Shown piece after piece: positions 1 to 9,288 of a stretch of 64,000 nucleotides of DNA; position 1 is the stretch's first letter; each line of letters begins with the position of its first letter. Under the pieces are notes generated by a model that saw only the letters and a program-made list of their open reading frames with translations, made no database searches and was not told where the DNA came from. Made by a program: the position numbers and the translations under genes. Source of the stretch: Porphyromonas pogonae (GTDB taxonomy: Bacteria > Bacteroidota > Bacteroidia > Bacteroidales > Porphyromonadaceae); assembly GCF_036320655.1 (NCBI RefSeq), contig NZ_CP143258.1, positions 2,394,001 to 2,458,000 of the forward strand, written 5' to 3'.

Positions 1-75
1 ATGGTATTTTTCGACTTTCTGCTCAACATCACTGCAGCTACTGCTCAGGCATACAAAAGCAAAGGTCTTCGTTAG
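1..75 (+). pseudogene. 3' end of an unidentified reading frame
   Basis: The frame beginning at base 1 stays open for 24 codons and stops with TAG at 73-75. The peptide begins MVFFDFLLNI and ends YKSKGLR. It is probably the tail of a gene that starts left of the window, or a remnant of one, because a MITE begins only 12 bases after the stop. I do not recognise the family. Whether the ATG at base 1 is a start or an internal Met cannot be decided from here. Confidence 0.25.
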
Positions 76-201
76 CAACACATTCCTGAGACTGTTGCAA
101 AAGTCAACAGTCTCATGGATTTTGGAGGCAAAGCCGACAAAAGACACTTTGACCGGGCAGAGAAGGTAAAGTGCAAGGCGCTAAGAGTACGTGAGTTCGG
201 T

Positions 202-1110
202 CTAAGCGTGGTGTACTAAGCGGATTGATGGATTGTGTATGATTTCTAGGTTTAATTCCGGCTTTTTGGGTAGCAGATTGTAGGCAATTATGCCGGCAAT
301 CAAATTAATGGCGAAATTATTGACGCTTCTGTGTCGTGTATGCTCTATTTGACAAACGTTTTTGAGTAGGTCATTAACGGTTTCCACAAGGGCTCTTTTC
401 CTAAGTAATATCCTATTATACAGGCTCATCAGAGTGTTTTTCATGTTTTTCTTTATCTTCGTAATCATGTGTATGTCGTCAATGAAGAGCTTATCGAAAA
501 GACTTTGTGAGATGTATCCTCTGTCGCCAACAAGTTTGCCGAAAAGTTTCTTCGTGAAGGTTCCGCCTTTAAGTGGAGCACGGTCATCCGTATTCCCCGG
601 TGTGATTTGATATTGAATGATTTCACCCCGGTCGTTAATCACAATATGTAGTTTGAAACCATAGAACCATCCCATACTGCATTTGCCCTTTTGGGCCCAT
701 CCTTTCATGGTCTTATGCCCGTGTGCCCGCTTGATATGGCAGGTGCGTAAAGGTGTGGAATCAATGAATGAGATACCGGTGCATTCGCCCAGACAACACA
801 TATTGAGAAATGAAATTAGTTTGAATGCCACCTTGCTTTGTAATTCCACAAAACGATTGTAAGAGACCAACGAAGGAAAATCCGAATGACATTGTTGCGT
901 AATATATTGAAGATAAAAGGACTTAAAATCGCGATACCTCGAATGATGGAAAAGAATCAGAATAGTCATGATTTCAGCATCGGACATCCTAAACTTGCGA
1001 TTTCTTCGCTTTTTGTTTCCTTCGCAAAGGGTTCTTTGCTGAATCAAGGTATCGAAAAGTTTGGAAAAATCATCGGTAAGACAGAAAATTTCAACTATAT
1101 TTGTTTTCAT
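202..1110 (-). CDS. IS982-family transposase
   Basis: This is a DDE-type transposase of 302 residues, a normal length for IS982. The N-terminus (MKTNIVEIFCLTDDF) is typical of the family, and the catalytic region contains FIDSTPLRTCHIKR (first Asp) and KLVGDRGYIS (second Asp). The C-terminal KRALVETVNDLLK supplies the Glu. The reading frame is uninterrupted. The start ATG (1108-1110) lies directly beside a 9-bp arm of an inverted repeat (1111-1119 with 1171-1179) that could fold the leader. It is the only gene of the element and should catalyse its own cut-and-paste movement. Confidence 0.93.
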   Translation of the reverse strand: MKTNIVEIFCLTDDFSKLFDTLIQQRTLCEGNKKRRNRKFRMSDAEIMTILILFHHSRYRDFKSFYLQYITQQCHSDFPSLVSYNRFVELQSKVAFKLISFLNMCCLGECTGISFIDSTPLRTCHIKRAHGHKTMKGWAQKGKCSMGWFYGFKLHIVINDRGEIIQYQITPGNTDDRAPLKGGTFTKKLFGKLVGDRGYISQSLFDKLFIDDIHMITKIKKNMKNTLMSLYNRILLRKRALVETVNDLLKNVCQIEHTRHRSVNNFAINLIAGIIAYNLLPKKPELNLEIIHNPSIRLVHHA

Positions 1111-1179
1111 AAAGTGGTGTTTTGTTTGTTTATATCTTATTGATTATCAACTACTAAGATGCAAATAATTCACCACTTT
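1111..1179 (-). promoter_or_regulatory. fold-back leader of the IS982 transposase
   Basis: AAAGTGGTG at 1111-1119 and CACCACTTT at 1171-1179 are perfect 9-bp inverted arms. The first touches the transposase start codon. A transcript entering from outside would carry both arms and could hide the start; a transcript starting between them would not. The role is inferred from position only. Confidence 0.45.
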
Positions 1180-1410
1180 TGCAATGAAATACATAAGAAA
1201 TTACACTGATTTACAACACCTTGTAAACTCTATTATTCCTATTATCCCTTATATCGAACTCACGTTAAGAGTGAGTGCACAGGGAGTTTACTTCAGGTAA
1301 ATGACCAAGCGCGAATCTCGCAAGCAACGAAGCAATTGGCCTGCTATGCAACGGTCTCATTCCTGTCTATTTTCCCAGCAGAGACTTCTACCCGCACACA
1401 TAAAGGAGCA

Positions 1411-1449
1411 TAAAAGAATGGGACTACGCCTCATGAGAGAAGTAGTCCC
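1411..1449 (-). terminator. rho-independent terminator of fhs
   Basis: GGGACTAC (1420-1427) pairs with GTAGTCCC (1442-1449). Read on the minus strand the stem is followed by ATTCTTTTAT. It lies about 50 bases past the fhs stop. Confidence 0.6.
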
Positions 1450-1495
1450 TTACTAAGATATAAACTATATCAGGATAGAGAGATAAACTATACTA

Positions 1496-3166
1496 TTAGC
1501 TCAGTCCCTCAATAAATCCATTGACAATATCTATACGAAGCGCTTGAGGACTTTTGGGTAAGCCCGGCATACGCATGATAGATCCCATGATGAGGACTAT
1601 CATTTCAGCACCGCGATTGATCACCACATCGGCAACCTCCAACTCAAAATTGCGCACATCACCATAGGCCTTGGCATCCTGAGAGAATGAGTATTGAGTC
1701 TTAGCAATACAAATGGGTAAATTGCCCAAACCCATGTCTTCAATCTTCTTGATCATCTTTTTGGCCTTAGGTGAAAAAATGACTTTGGAAGCCCCATAAA
1801 TATTCAAAGCTACCTTTTCGGCTTTTTGCTGTATTGTATCCGACAATTCATAAGTGTATTTGAGTGGAGCAGATGGTGTTTTCTCTATCGTATCGACAAC
1901 CAAATGAGCAAGCTCTTCGGCTCCCGAGCCTCCCTCTGCAAAGGCATTGTTAATAGCAAAACCGACACCGCATTCCTTACAATGATCGGCTACCAGGGAG
2001 ATCTCTTGTGACGTATCGGATGCAAAGCGATTGAAGGCAACCACCACTTCCTGGCCGAATGATTTGAGATTCGAAATATGTCTATCAAGATTTTTCAAAC
2101 CTTTGCGCACGCCCTCAATATTAGGTTCTTTGAGAGAGTCTTCAGCTACACCTCCGTGCATCTTAAGGCCACCTATTGTAGCAACAATAACGGTGAGTGC
2201 AGGAGATAAACCCGCAGTGCGACATTTGATATTGAAAAACTTCTCAGCTCCGAGATCTGCGCCGAAGCCTGCTTCCGTAATCATATAATCGCCATGGGCA
2301 AGAGCCATCTTGGTAGCAAGTACGGAATTACAACCATGTGCTATATTGGCAAAAGGACCTCCGTGCACAAAGGCAGGCGTATTCTCTGAAGTTTGCACAA
2401 GATTAGGTTTGATTGCATCTTTGAGTAATACAGTAATAGCCCCTGCTACCCCAAGATCTTTTACAGTAAAGGGGGAGCCATTGTTGGTATACCCCAACAA
2501 AATATTCTCTACACGGCGTCTCAAATCTTCAAGGCTATTGGACAGACACAGAATAGCCATAATCTCAGATGCCGGTGTAATATCAAATCCGCTTTCCGCC
2601 GGTATACCATTGGAAATACCGCCAAGCCCTGTGACTACATTGCGCAAGGATCTATCATTGACATCCAATACCCTTTTCCAGAGCACCTGACTAAGTCCGT
2701 GTTCCGGATTATTACGATTTTGATAAATATAATTGTCGAGAAGAGCTGTGATCATATTGTGAGCCGAAGTAATGGCATGGAAATCTCCCGTAAAATGAAG
2801 ATTAATATTTTCCATAGGTAATACTTGTGCATACCCACCGCCTGCTGCTCCGCCTTTCATCCCAAAGCACGGTCCTAAAGAAGGCTCTCTGAGAGCTACA
2901 ATGGCCTTTTTGCCGATACGGTTAAGTCCTAATGCCAATCCAATAGAAACGGTGGTTTTTCCAACCCCTGACTTAGTGGGGGTGATAGCTGTGACAAGGA
3001 TGAGCTTTCCTTCTTTGTGTCGTCCTTTGGCCAAACATTCCAGAGGTACTTTGGCGATGTATCGGCCGTAAGGCTCAAGGTTATGCTCTTCAATGCCTAT
3101 ATTGTGTGCTATTTCGCGAATAGGCTTCAGATCAATACTCCTTGCTATTTCAATATCTGATTTCAT
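1496..3166 (-). CDS. fhs: formate--tetrahydrofolate ligase
   Basis: This enzyme joins formate to tetrahydrofolate with ATP to give 10-formyl-THF, feeding purine and one-carbon metabolism in the cytoplasm. At 556 residues it is a full-length single-domain member. The P-loop [11 protein letters not shown] lies at residues 62-72, followed by the family's [19 protein letters not shown] stretch and the [10 protein letters not shown] motif. The start is the ATG at 3164-3166. It stands alone, is divergent from the PhoH-family gene, and ends at its own terminator. No oddities were seen. Confidence 0.97.
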   Translation of the reverse strand: MKSDIEIARSIDLKPIREIAHNIGIEEHNLEPYGRYIAKVPLECLAKGRHKEGKLILVTAITPTKSGVGKTTVSIGLALGLNRIGKKAIVALREPSLGPCFGMKGGAAGGGYAQVLPMENINLHFTGDFHAITSAHNMITALLDNYIYQNRNNPEHGLSQVLWKRVLDVNDRSLRNVVTGLGGISNGIPAESGFDITPASEIMAILCLSNSLEDLRRRVENILLGYTNNGSPFTVKDLGVAGAITVLLKDAIKPNLVQTSENTPAFVHGGPFANIAHGCNSVLATKMALAHGDYMITEAGFGADLGAEKFFNIKCRTAGLSPALTVIVATIGGLKMHGGVAEDSLKEPNIEGVRKGLKNLDRHISNLKSFGQEVVVAFNRFASDTSQEISLVADHCKECGVGFAINNAFAEGGSGAEELAHLVVDTIEKTPSAPLKYTYELSDTIQQKAEKVALNIYGASKVIFSPKAKKMIKKIEDMGLGNLPICIAKTQYSFSQDAKAYGDVRNFELEVADVVINRGAEMIVLIMGSIMRMPGLPKSPQALRIDIVNGFIEGLS

Positions 3167-3314
3167 AAGTAAGAGAATTTTAATATAAGTTTAGGTTCCA
3201 ATGTTAAGTATAACAAAAGCTATAATTAACAAGTGGTAAAATAAACAAAAAAATTCATACCTTTCATACATTGAAGTCGCCAATTGGTTAAAAACACATA
3301 AATAAACACTATCT

Positions 3315-4646
3315 ATGAGCCAGAAAAAAAATTTTGTTTTAGACACTAATGTTATTCTCCATGATTATGAGTGTATTGATAAGTTTCAGGAAAATGACAT
3401 CTATATTCCTATCGTAGTACTGGAAGAACTAGACAAATTCAAGAAAGGAAGCGAACAGATCAATTATAATGCCAGGGCTTTTGTAAGAGAGCTCGATGAG
3501 TTGTCTGATACCGATCTTTTCAAGAAAGGAGCCGACTTGGGCGAAGGTAAAGGGCGACTTTTCATCATTACATTAAGTCAAAAACATCCCAAGGTCACTG
3601 AGGCTTTCCCCGAGACTATCCCCGATCACCGCATCCTTTCCATGGCTTTGAATCTCAAAGAGGAGAAAGACAAAAAGAATGAAAAAACCATTCTGGTAAC
3701 CAAAGACGTAAATCTGAGGATGAAAGCAAAGTCTCTGGGTATGCCTGTGGAAGATTATATCAATGACAAAGTACTGACGACGGATATTTTCAACGATGCA
3801 CAAGAGACTTTCGAGGGTATTGACGGAGATTTGATAGACAAGATATACAGTAAAGCTGAAGGCATAGACTCGGAAGAACTGGAGTTCTCATCCAAGTTGC
3901 AACCGAATCAATGTTTTATCCTTAAAAGCGATAGAAATAGTGTATTGGCTCGAATCGATGCATTCACAGGCAAAATAAGACAAGTACCCAAGCCTACGCT
4001 TTCAGGAATACAACCTCGCAATGCCGAACAAGCATTCGCATTCGATGTACTCACAGATCCCAATATCAAGTTAGTTGCTCTGACAGGTAAAGCCGGTACC
4101 GGCAAAACTTTATTAGCACTGGCCGCTGCTATAGCACAGGAGCAAGATTTTCAGTCAATCCTCCTGGCTCGTCCTATCGTTTCATTGGCCAATAAAGACA
4201 TTGGCTTCTTGCCAGGTGATGAAAAAGCCAAGGTGGGTCCCTACATGCAACCTCTTTTTGATAATCTCAATGTGATTAAAGCACAGTTTACTCCGGGTAG
4301 TCAAGACATCAGGAAGATAGAAGACCTCCAAAGATCCGAAAAACTGGTGATAGAAGCTTTGGCTTTTATCCGAGGTCGCAGCCTGTCTAATACAATAGCG
4401 ATTGTGGATGAGTCTCAAAACCTGACACCGCACGAGATCAAAACAATTATCACACGTGCGGGAGAGAATACCAAAATGATTTTTACTGGGGACATACAAC
4501 AAATCGACTCTCCATACCTGGATGCGCAAAGCAACGGACTTGCTTACATGATAGATAAAATGAAGGATGAGAAGATATTTGCACATATCAATCTGATCAA
4601 AGGCGAACGTAGCGAATTAAGCGAGTTGGCCTCTAATCTCCTTTGA
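3315..4646 (+). CDS. PIN domain - PhoH-family ATPase
   Basis: The 443-residue protein joins an N-terminal PIN nuclease domain (VLDTNVILHD, with D10 as first metal ligand; IPIVVLEELDKF) to a C-terminal PhoH ATPase. The ATPase has Walker A GKAGTGKT at 258-265 and Walker B IVDESQN near residue 365, followed by FTGDIQQID. Members of this PhoH2-type architecture have been described as ATP-dependent RNA helicase and ribonuclease, so a role in RNA processing or stress-related decay is likely; the exact target is unknown. It is monocistronic, begins with the ATG at 3315 and ends 27 bases before a strong terminator. Confidence 0.93.
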   Translation: MSQKKNFVLDTNVILHDYECIDKFQENDIYIPIVVLEELDKFKKGSEQINYNARAFVRELDELSDTDLFKKGADLGEGKGRLFIITLSQKHPKVTEAFPETIPDHRILSMALNLKEEKDKKNEKTILVTKDVNLRMKAKSLGMPVEDYINDKVLTTDIFNDAQETFEGIDGDLIDKIYSKAEGIDSEELEFSSKLQPNQCFILKSDRNSVLARIDAFTGKIRQVPKPTLSGIQPRNAEQAFAFDVLTDPNIKLVALTGKAGTGKTLLALAAAIAQEQDFQSILLARPIVSLANKDIGFLPGDEKAKVGPYMQPLFDNLNVIKAQFTPGSQDIRKIEDLQRSEKLVIEALAFIRGRSLSNTIAIVDESQNLTPHEIKTIITRAGENTKMIFTGDIQQIDSPYLDAQSNGLAYMIDKMKDEKIFAHINLIKGERSELSELASNLL

Positions 4647-4673
4647 TCCCACAGCCTTCCAGTTAAATGATAA

Positions 4674-4708
4674 AAGCTCTGCACTACATATTTGCAGAGC
4701 TTTTTTTA
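4674..4708 (+). terminator. terminator of the PIN-PhoH gene
   Basis: AAGCTCTGCA (4674-4683) and TGCAGAGCTT (4693-4702) form a perfect 10-bp stem with a 9-nt loop, followed by a T run. Confidence 0.9.
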
Positions 4709-4792
4709 TTTGATTTCAAGATATATAAAAAACCTTTTTATCTGTTCCCTTGTTCATTTTATGACTTATTATTCATTTAATTTATAATCAAT

Positions 4793-5491
4793 ATGATAAC
4801 ATTACTCCTAAGTTCTATTTTATTATTAGGACAAGTTGTTGCAACCGAACCCGTACAAACAGAGAATATCACTAATGTAAACGGACAAAACGGACAAAAG
4901 ACAGAGAGTGTATATACACTCATCAAACTCCCTTATGCTACCGATGCGCTGGCTCCAGTTATAAGCAAGAGGACTATCGAACTCCACCACGGTAAGCATC
5001 TTCAAGGATATGTAAATAATGTAAACAAACTAAAGAAGGGAACGCAATTCGAGTATGAAACGGATATCGTCAAAATCGTAAAGGGCAGCAAAGGCAGCTT
5101 ATTTGACAATTCGGGACAATTACTCAACCACAATCTCTATTTCATGCAATTCTCACCACAAGGTGGAGGCGCACCTATAGGAAACATCGGTAAGGCAATC
5201 GAGAAGAAGTGGGGATCATTCGAAAAGTTCCAACAGGCATTTGAAAAAGAAGGAACTTCTCTATTCGGATCAGGATGGGTATGGTTGGCTTCTGATACCA
5301 AAGGCAATCTCAGCATCGTGAAAGAACCCAACGGAAGTAACCCCGTAGTAAGAGGTCTCCATCCATTGCTCGGTATTGACGTTTGGGAACACGCTTATTA
5401 TCTGGACTATGAGAATAAGCGCGCTGATCACCTGAAAGCCGTATGGAAAATTATTGATTGGAACGTTATCGAAAAGCGTTTTAATAAATAA
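4793..5491 (+). CDS. sod: exported Fe/Mn-type superoxide dismutase
   Basis: The enzyme converts superoxide to hydrogen peroxide and oxygen. Of its 232 residues the first ~18 (MITLLLSSILLLGQVVA) look like a signal peptide and the next ~20 a linker, so it should act outside the cytoplasm; most Fe/Mn SODs lack such an extension. The metal site is recognisable: the His of ELHHGKHLQGY, the His of LLNHNLYF, and Asp and His of DVWEHAYY. Near the active site several usually conserved positions differ: the second His of HHGKHH is Leu, and the usual W-N-H-x-F-Y-W stretch reads LLNHNLYFMQF. Metal preference cannot be told. It is monocistronic with its own terminator. The ATG at 4793 is the only start giving the signal peptide. 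Confidence 0.88.
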   Translation: MITLLLSSILLLGQVVATEPVQTENITNVNGQNGQKTESVYTLIKLPYATDALAPVISKRTIELHHGKHLQGYVNNVNKLKKGTQFEYETDIVKIVKGSKGSLFDNSGQLLNHNLYFMQFSPQGGGAPIGNIGKAIEKKWGSFEKFQQAFEKEGTSLFGSGWVWLASDTKGNLSIVKEPNGSNPVVRGLHPLLGIDVWEHAYYLDYENKRADHLKAVWKIIDWNVIEKRFNK

Positions 5492-5516
5492 CAGCTTCGG
5501 CATACTTCATTTATCC

Positions 5517-5552
5517 ACGGATCTTTGAGAAATTCTCAAAGATCCGTTTTTT
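5517..5552 (+). terminator. terminator of the superoxide dismutase gene
   Basis: ACGGATCTTTGAGA (5517-5530) and TCTCAAAGATCCGT (5534-5547) form a perfect 14-bp stem with a 3-nt loop, followed by TTTTT. The remaining bases up to rpmE hold only that gene's promoter. Confidence 0.92.
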
Positions 5553-5701
5553 ATTCCTAAGATATCACTCGGCTGTATTATGTTGACAATTGGCGTTGTA
5601 TAATGAGAGTGAAGCACATAATAGAGAGTAAAAAATACATATGGAGGAAATCGGGAAAACAAATTCTTTTATAATTATATCTCTTAAAAAGTAAAAAAAG
5701 A

Positions 5702-5732
5702 TTTGATTTTCTAATAAATATCCATAACTTTG
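5702..5732 (+). promoter_or_regulatory. promoter of rpmE (Bacteroidota -33/-7 type)
   Basis: TTTG at 5702-5705, 19 bases, then TAACTTTG at 5725-5732: an exact match to the phylum's housekeeping consensus. Transcription should begin near 5738, giving a leader of about 80 nt. Confidence 0.75.
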
Positions 5733-5817
5733 CAGTCCATTAACTCTCATATTATAAGTACGGTTACCAGCCAATTAATTTAATTAGAGAACGATAAACA
5801 AAAAAAATTTCAACATA

Positions 5818-6072
5818 ATGAAAAAAGGTATTCATCCTGAAAATTACCGCCCGGTAGTATTCAAAGATATGTCAAACGAAGATGTATTCATCACTCGTTC
5901 TACAATCGCTACCAAGGAAACTATCGAAATTGACGGCGTAACATATCCTCTTGCCAAAGTGGAAATCTCAAGTACTTCACACCCCTTCTTCACAGGTAAG
6001 TCTAAGCTTGTCGATACAGCGGGTCGCGTAGATAAGTTCATGAGCCGTTACGGTAATCGTGCAAAGAAGTAA
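5818..6072 (+). CDS. rpmE: 50S ribosomal protein L31, type B
   Basis: This 84-residue protein of the large ribosomal subunit starts [15 protein letters not shown] and has the type B features: the [10 protein letters not shown] motif and a tail ending [11 protein letters not shown]. It has no cysteines, so it is the zinc-independent (C-minus) form. It is monocistronic, with a consensus promoter and a terminator. Confidence 0.96.
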   Translation: MKKGIHPENYRPVVFKDMSNEDVFITRSTIATKETIEIDGVTYPLAKVEISSTSHPFFTGKSKLVDTAGRVDKFMSRYGNRAKK

Positions 6073-6129
6073 TCGAAACTACGATACTCCATAATAAACT
6101 TAGTGAAAGCTAAGTTATAAGAACTCATA

Positions 6130-6176
6130 AGCGGGTAACTCATTGCGTAAAGCAAGTCATGAGTTGCTCGCTTTAT
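6130..6176 (+). terminator. terminator of rpmE
   Basis: AGCGGGTAACTCAT (6130-6143) pairs along its whole length with ATGAGTTGCTCGCT (6159-6172), using two G-U pairs, and is followed by TTATTCTTT. Confidence 0.75.
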
Positions 6177-6285
6177 TCTTTAAGCCCAAGCCCAGCATAT
6201 TACGATCCATATGTCTGCCGGTGTATACGGGATCCTTATTCATTGCCTCGAATGATGGTTTTATCCATCTCCCAAAATAAGTGTC

Positions 6286-6672
6286 ATGCCCAATATCATT
6301 ATCCAAATACTATATGTTGCAGCAGGAGGAGCTGTAGGAGCCGTATTTCGCTTTCTCACCTCAGCCTTTTTTATCAAATGGGTAGGTCGGGAGCATCTTT
6401 TCTATGTGGGCACACTCATAGTCAACATAGTAGGCTGCATAATCATAGGTTATCTATCTTGGAAGTTGACCTCCTCAGCACGACCATTGATATATAAACT
6501 CATATTTATGACAGGTTTTTGCGGAAGTTTTACTACTTTCAGCACGTTTTCGATGGAAAATCTTATTTTGATCAATGAAGGTCGTCTTGGTGCGGCCATT
6601 ACATATACATTATTTAGTATAGTGGCAGGGGTAGTTGCCGTAGCGGGCGGTATTGCCATCGCAAAGTGGTAA
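6286..6672 (+). CDS. crcB: fluoride ion channel FluC/CrcB
   Basis: This small inner-membrane channel of 128 residues exports fluoride; the family works as a dual-topology dimer. The sequence shows four hydrophobic segments and the family motifs GGAVGAVFRF (residues ~14-23), GTLIVNIVGC and GFCGSFTTFSTFS, which hold the conserved Asn and the Phe and Thr/Ser residues of the pore. Only a weak hairpin lies upstream and I could not fit a fluoride riboswitch there. The gene precedes topA by 56 bases on the same strand, so the two may be co-transcribed. Confidence 0.93.
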   Translation: MPNIIIQILYVAAGGAVGAVFRFLTSAFFIKWVGREHLFYVGTLIVNIVGCIIIGYLSWKLTSSARPLIYKLIFMTGFCGSFTTFSTFSMENLILINEGRLGAAITYTLFSIVAGVVAVAGGIAIAKW

Positions 6673-6728
6673 TTCTAAATAGAAAAATTACCTTTGCCAT
6701 CACAAACAAGATTTAAGGTAATAATTAG

Positions 6729-9203
6729 ATGCAAAAAAACTTAGTTATAGTAGAGTCCCCGGCAAAAGCTAAAACTATAGGGAAGTTTCTGGGAGAAGAT
6801 TTTAAAGTGCTTTCGAGCTACGGTCACATCAGAGATTTGAGACAAAAATCATTTAGTGTGGACGTAAACAACGGATTTGAACCAGAATACGAAATACCGG
6901 AAGACAAAACGGCACTCGTCAAAGAGCTCAAATCGGCTGCAAAGAAGGCACAGACGGTGTGGTTGGCATCCGATGAAGACCGTGAAGGAGAAGCCATTGC
7001 ATGGCACTTATACGAGGTATTAGGGTTATCGCCCGAGCAAACTCGTCGCATAGTGTTTCATGAGATCACCGAGTCGGCCATCAAGAAAGCTGTGGAGACT
7101 CCTCGTGCTATCGATATCAATCTTGTAGATGCCCAGCAAGCAAGGCGTATCTTGGACAGAATAGTAGGCTTCGAACTCTCGCCTGTACTCTGGAAGAGGA
7201 TCAAGCCATCACTCTCTGCCGGTAGAGTACAGTCTGTAGCTGTGAGGCTCATTGTAGACCGTGAAAGAGAGATCAATGCTTTTGTTGCGGAAAGTAACTT
7301 TAGAGTCATTGCAGACTTCAAACTTGCCGGAGGCGAATCCCTCCAAGCAGAGCTACCAACCCGCTTCAAAACAGAAGAGGAAGCTCATGCCTTCCTGGAT
7401 ATATGTAGCAAATCTTCATTTAGCATCGAGAGTATTACCAAGAAACCCGCCAAACGATCACCTGCTCCCCCATTTACTACATCGACCTTACAACAGGAAG
7501 CTGCTCGTAAACTGGGATATTCCGTATCTCAGACAATGCGTTTGGCTCAGACTCTATACGAATCGGGATTTATTACCTACATGCGTACCGATTCTGTGAA
7601 TCTATCCGATCTCGCCATGGGGACAGCAAAAAAAGTCATCGGAGATCAGTGGGGCAAGGAATATCACCAACCACGCAAATTCACAACGAAAGCCAAAGGG
7701 GCTCAAGAAGCTCACGAGGCTATACGTCCTACATACCTTGACAGGGAAGAGATCACAGGAAGCAATCAGGAAAAGAAGCTTTACGACCTCATACGCAAGC
7801 GCACTATTGCAAGCCAGATGGCAGATGCTCAGTTGGAGCGTACCACCATCAACATCGAAGTATCAGGATCAGATTACAAGTTCACAGCACAAGGCGAGGT
7901 GGTGCTGTTCGACGGTTTTCTCGGGGTATATTTCGAAAGCAATGATGACGAACAGCAAGGCTCGGCACATGATAGCCAACTTTTACCCAAAGTACACAAG
8001 GGTGAAAGTTTGGATATGATCAATGCCAAAGCCACAGAGCGCTTTACTCAGCGTCCTGCACGCTTTTCCGAAGCAGCTCTCGTACGTCAGATGGAAGAGT
8101 TGGGCATCGGACGCCCTTCTACATACGCTCCCACGATACAGACTATACAAAACAGAGGTTATGTAGAGAAAGGCGACAAACCCGGAACACAACGTGCATA
8201 TACTGAGCTGAGATTAAAGTCAGGTAAGATAGAACGCAAAGAACTCAAAGAGACATACGGTGCAGATCGGGCCAAGCTGATTCCTACCGACATAGGACTT
8301 GTGGTAAATGACTTCTTGGTAGAATATTTCCCTTCGATTGTAGACTACAACTTCACGGCACGTGTAGAAGAGAAGTTCGATGATGTGGCAGAAGGTGCCC
8401 TACAATGGCGCAATGTTATACAACGTTTCTATAAAGATTTCCATCCCGTTGTAGAGCAAGCTTCAGAGCGTGATCCTAATCACAAAGTAGGAGAGAAGTT
8501 GTTGGGCAACGACCCTGTATCCGGTGAGCCTGTATATGTGCGCATTGGGCGCTACGGCCCCATGGTACAGATAGGAGATGCTGCAGAGAACAAAAAGCCT
8601 CGATTTGCATCTCTCATGAAAAATCAATCCATCGAAACTATTACTTTGGACGAAGCCATGGAACTCTTTGCACTGCCCAAGACTTTAGGACAGTTTGAGG
8701 ACAAAGACGTGGTAGTTGCGATAGGTCGTTTCGGCCCTTACATCCGCCACAACTCCAAGTTTGTAAGTATCCCCAAAGATATAGAGCCTCTCGACGTTTC
8801 ACTCGATGATGCTGTAGCGCTCATCCTAGCCAAGCGGGAAGCTGATGAGAAAAGCCTGTTGAGAACTTTCGACGAAGATAAGGAATTGGAAATCCGCAAT
8901 GGCAGATTCGGAGCTTACATCAAGTATCAGGGCAATAACTACAAGATACCCAAGACTGTAAAAGAGCCCGAACAACTATCATACGACGAGTGTATGAAGA
9001 TCGTGCAAGAAACTCCGGTGAAAACTAAAACCACCGCAAGAGGCAAGAGCAAAGCGGCATCGAAAGAGCGTAAAACATCATCAAGCAAAGCGGCATCTTC
9101 AACCACGAAGAAGGCTTCAACCACTAAGAAGGCAACGACTGCTACCCAAAAAACGACTGCCAAGAAAACGTCTAAGGCCTCTACCTCTAAGTCAAAAGCA
9201 TAA
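6729..9203 (+). CDS. topA: DNA topoisomerase I
   Basis: The type IA topoisomerase relaxes negative supercoils. The 824-residue protein has the N-terminal TOPRIM domain ([33 protein letters not shown]) and the catalytic Tyr at residue 284 in [10 protein letters not shown]. After the core come three Topo_C repeats around [23 protein letters not shown] and [11 protein letters not shown], with no zinc-finger cysteines. The last ~60 residues are a low-complexity Lys/Ser/Thr/Ala tail, probably a non-specific DNA-binding extension. It is followed by a hairpin and then truA. Confidence 0.96.
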   Translation: MQKNLVIVESPAKAKTIGKFLGEDFKVLSSYGHIRDLRQKSFSVDVNNGFEPEYEIPEDKTALVKELKSAAKKAQTVWLASDEDREGEAIAWHLYEVLGLSPEQTRRIVFHEITESAIKKAVETPRAIDINLVDAQQARRILDRIVGFELSPVLWKRIKPSLSAGRVQSVAVRLIVDREREINAFVAESNFRVIADFKLAGGESLQAELPTRFKTEEEAHAFLDICSKSSFSIESITKKPAKRSPAPPFTTSTLQQEAARKLGYSVSQTMRLAQTLYESGFITYMRTDSVNLSDLAMGTAKKVIGDQWGKEYHQPRKFTTKAKGAQEAHEAIRPTYLDREEITGSNQEKKLYDLIRKRTIASQMADAQLERTTINIEVSGSDYKFTAQGEVVLFDGFLGVYFESNDDEQQGSAHDSQLLPKVHKGESLDMINAKATERFTQRPARFSEAALVRQMEELGIGRPSTYAPTIQTIQNRGYVEKGDKPGTQRAYTELRLKSGKIERKELKETYGADRAKLIPTDIGLVVNDFLVEYFPSIVDYNFTARVEEKFDDVAEGALQWRNVIQRFYKDFHPVVEQASERDPNHKVGEKLLGNDPVSGEPVYVRIGRYGPMVQIGDAAENKKPRFASLMKNQSIETITLDEAMELFALPKTLGQFEDKDVVVAIGRFGPYIRHNSKFVSIPKDIEPLDVSLDDAVALILAKREADEKSLLRTFDEDKELEIRNGRFGAYIKYQGNNYKIPKTVKEPEQLSYDECMKIVQETPVKTKTTARGKSKAASKERKTSSSKAASSTTKKASTTKKATTATQKTTAKKTSKASTSKSKA

Positions 9204-9226
9204 CGGGTCAAAAAATCTTTCCCCAC

Positions 9227-9258
9227 AAGCAGAGCTTTCGTTGGCGGAAGCTCTGCTT
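9227..9258 (+). terminator. hairpin between topA and truA
   Basis: AAGCAGAGCTT (9227-9237) and AAGCTCTGCTT (9248-9258) form a perfect 11-bp stem. The following sequence (ATTAG) is not a strong T run, so it may be a partial terminator. A TTG-initiated reading of truA would begin inside its loop, which argues for the downstream ATG. Confidence 0.65.
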
Positions 9259-9288
9259 ATTAGCATTCAGGCAAAATCATTACAAAAG

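Larger units (their letters stand above)
189..1265 (-). mobile_element. IS982-family insertion sequence, complete
   Basis: The element is 1077 bp long. Its termini begin ACGTGAGTTCG at 189 and, in reverse complement, ACGTGAGTTCG from 1265, giving 11-bp perfect terminal inverted repeats. The 7-bp target duplication TAAGAGT occurs at 182-188 and 1266-1272. A single full-length transposase gene fills most of it. Perfect ends, perfect duplication and an intact gene indicate a recent insertion into the older MITE. Confidence 0.93.
88..1358 (+). mobile_element. MITE copy 1 (187 bp), split by an IS982-family insertion
   Basis: The left part (88-188) and right part (1273-1358) together equal the intact 187-bp elements at 24869 and 62225; the IS and one copy of its target duplication lie between. 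The ends are imperfect inverted repeats: GAGACTGTTGC at the left, and GAGACCGTTGC as the reverse complement of the right. The left end also folds on itself, since GAGACTGTTG is followed seven bases later by CAACAGTCTC. ATTCCT flanks the element on both sides (82-87 and 1359-1364), which reads as a 6-bp target duplication. It has no coding capacity, so a transposase elsewhere must have moved it. Confidence 0.85.

Noticed and set aside
1496-1500. IS insertion disrupting fhs
   Set aside because: fhs is full length; the MITE and IS lie beyond its terminator.
6177-6285. Fluoride riboswitch upstream of crcB
   Set aside because: Only a short hairpin (GATGG with CCATC) is present; the conserved pseudoknot segments could not be found.
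9241-9288. TTG start for truA at 9241
   Set aside because: The codon lies in the loop of the hairpin after topA and the 16 extra residues do not resemble TruA; the ATG at 9289 fits the family.
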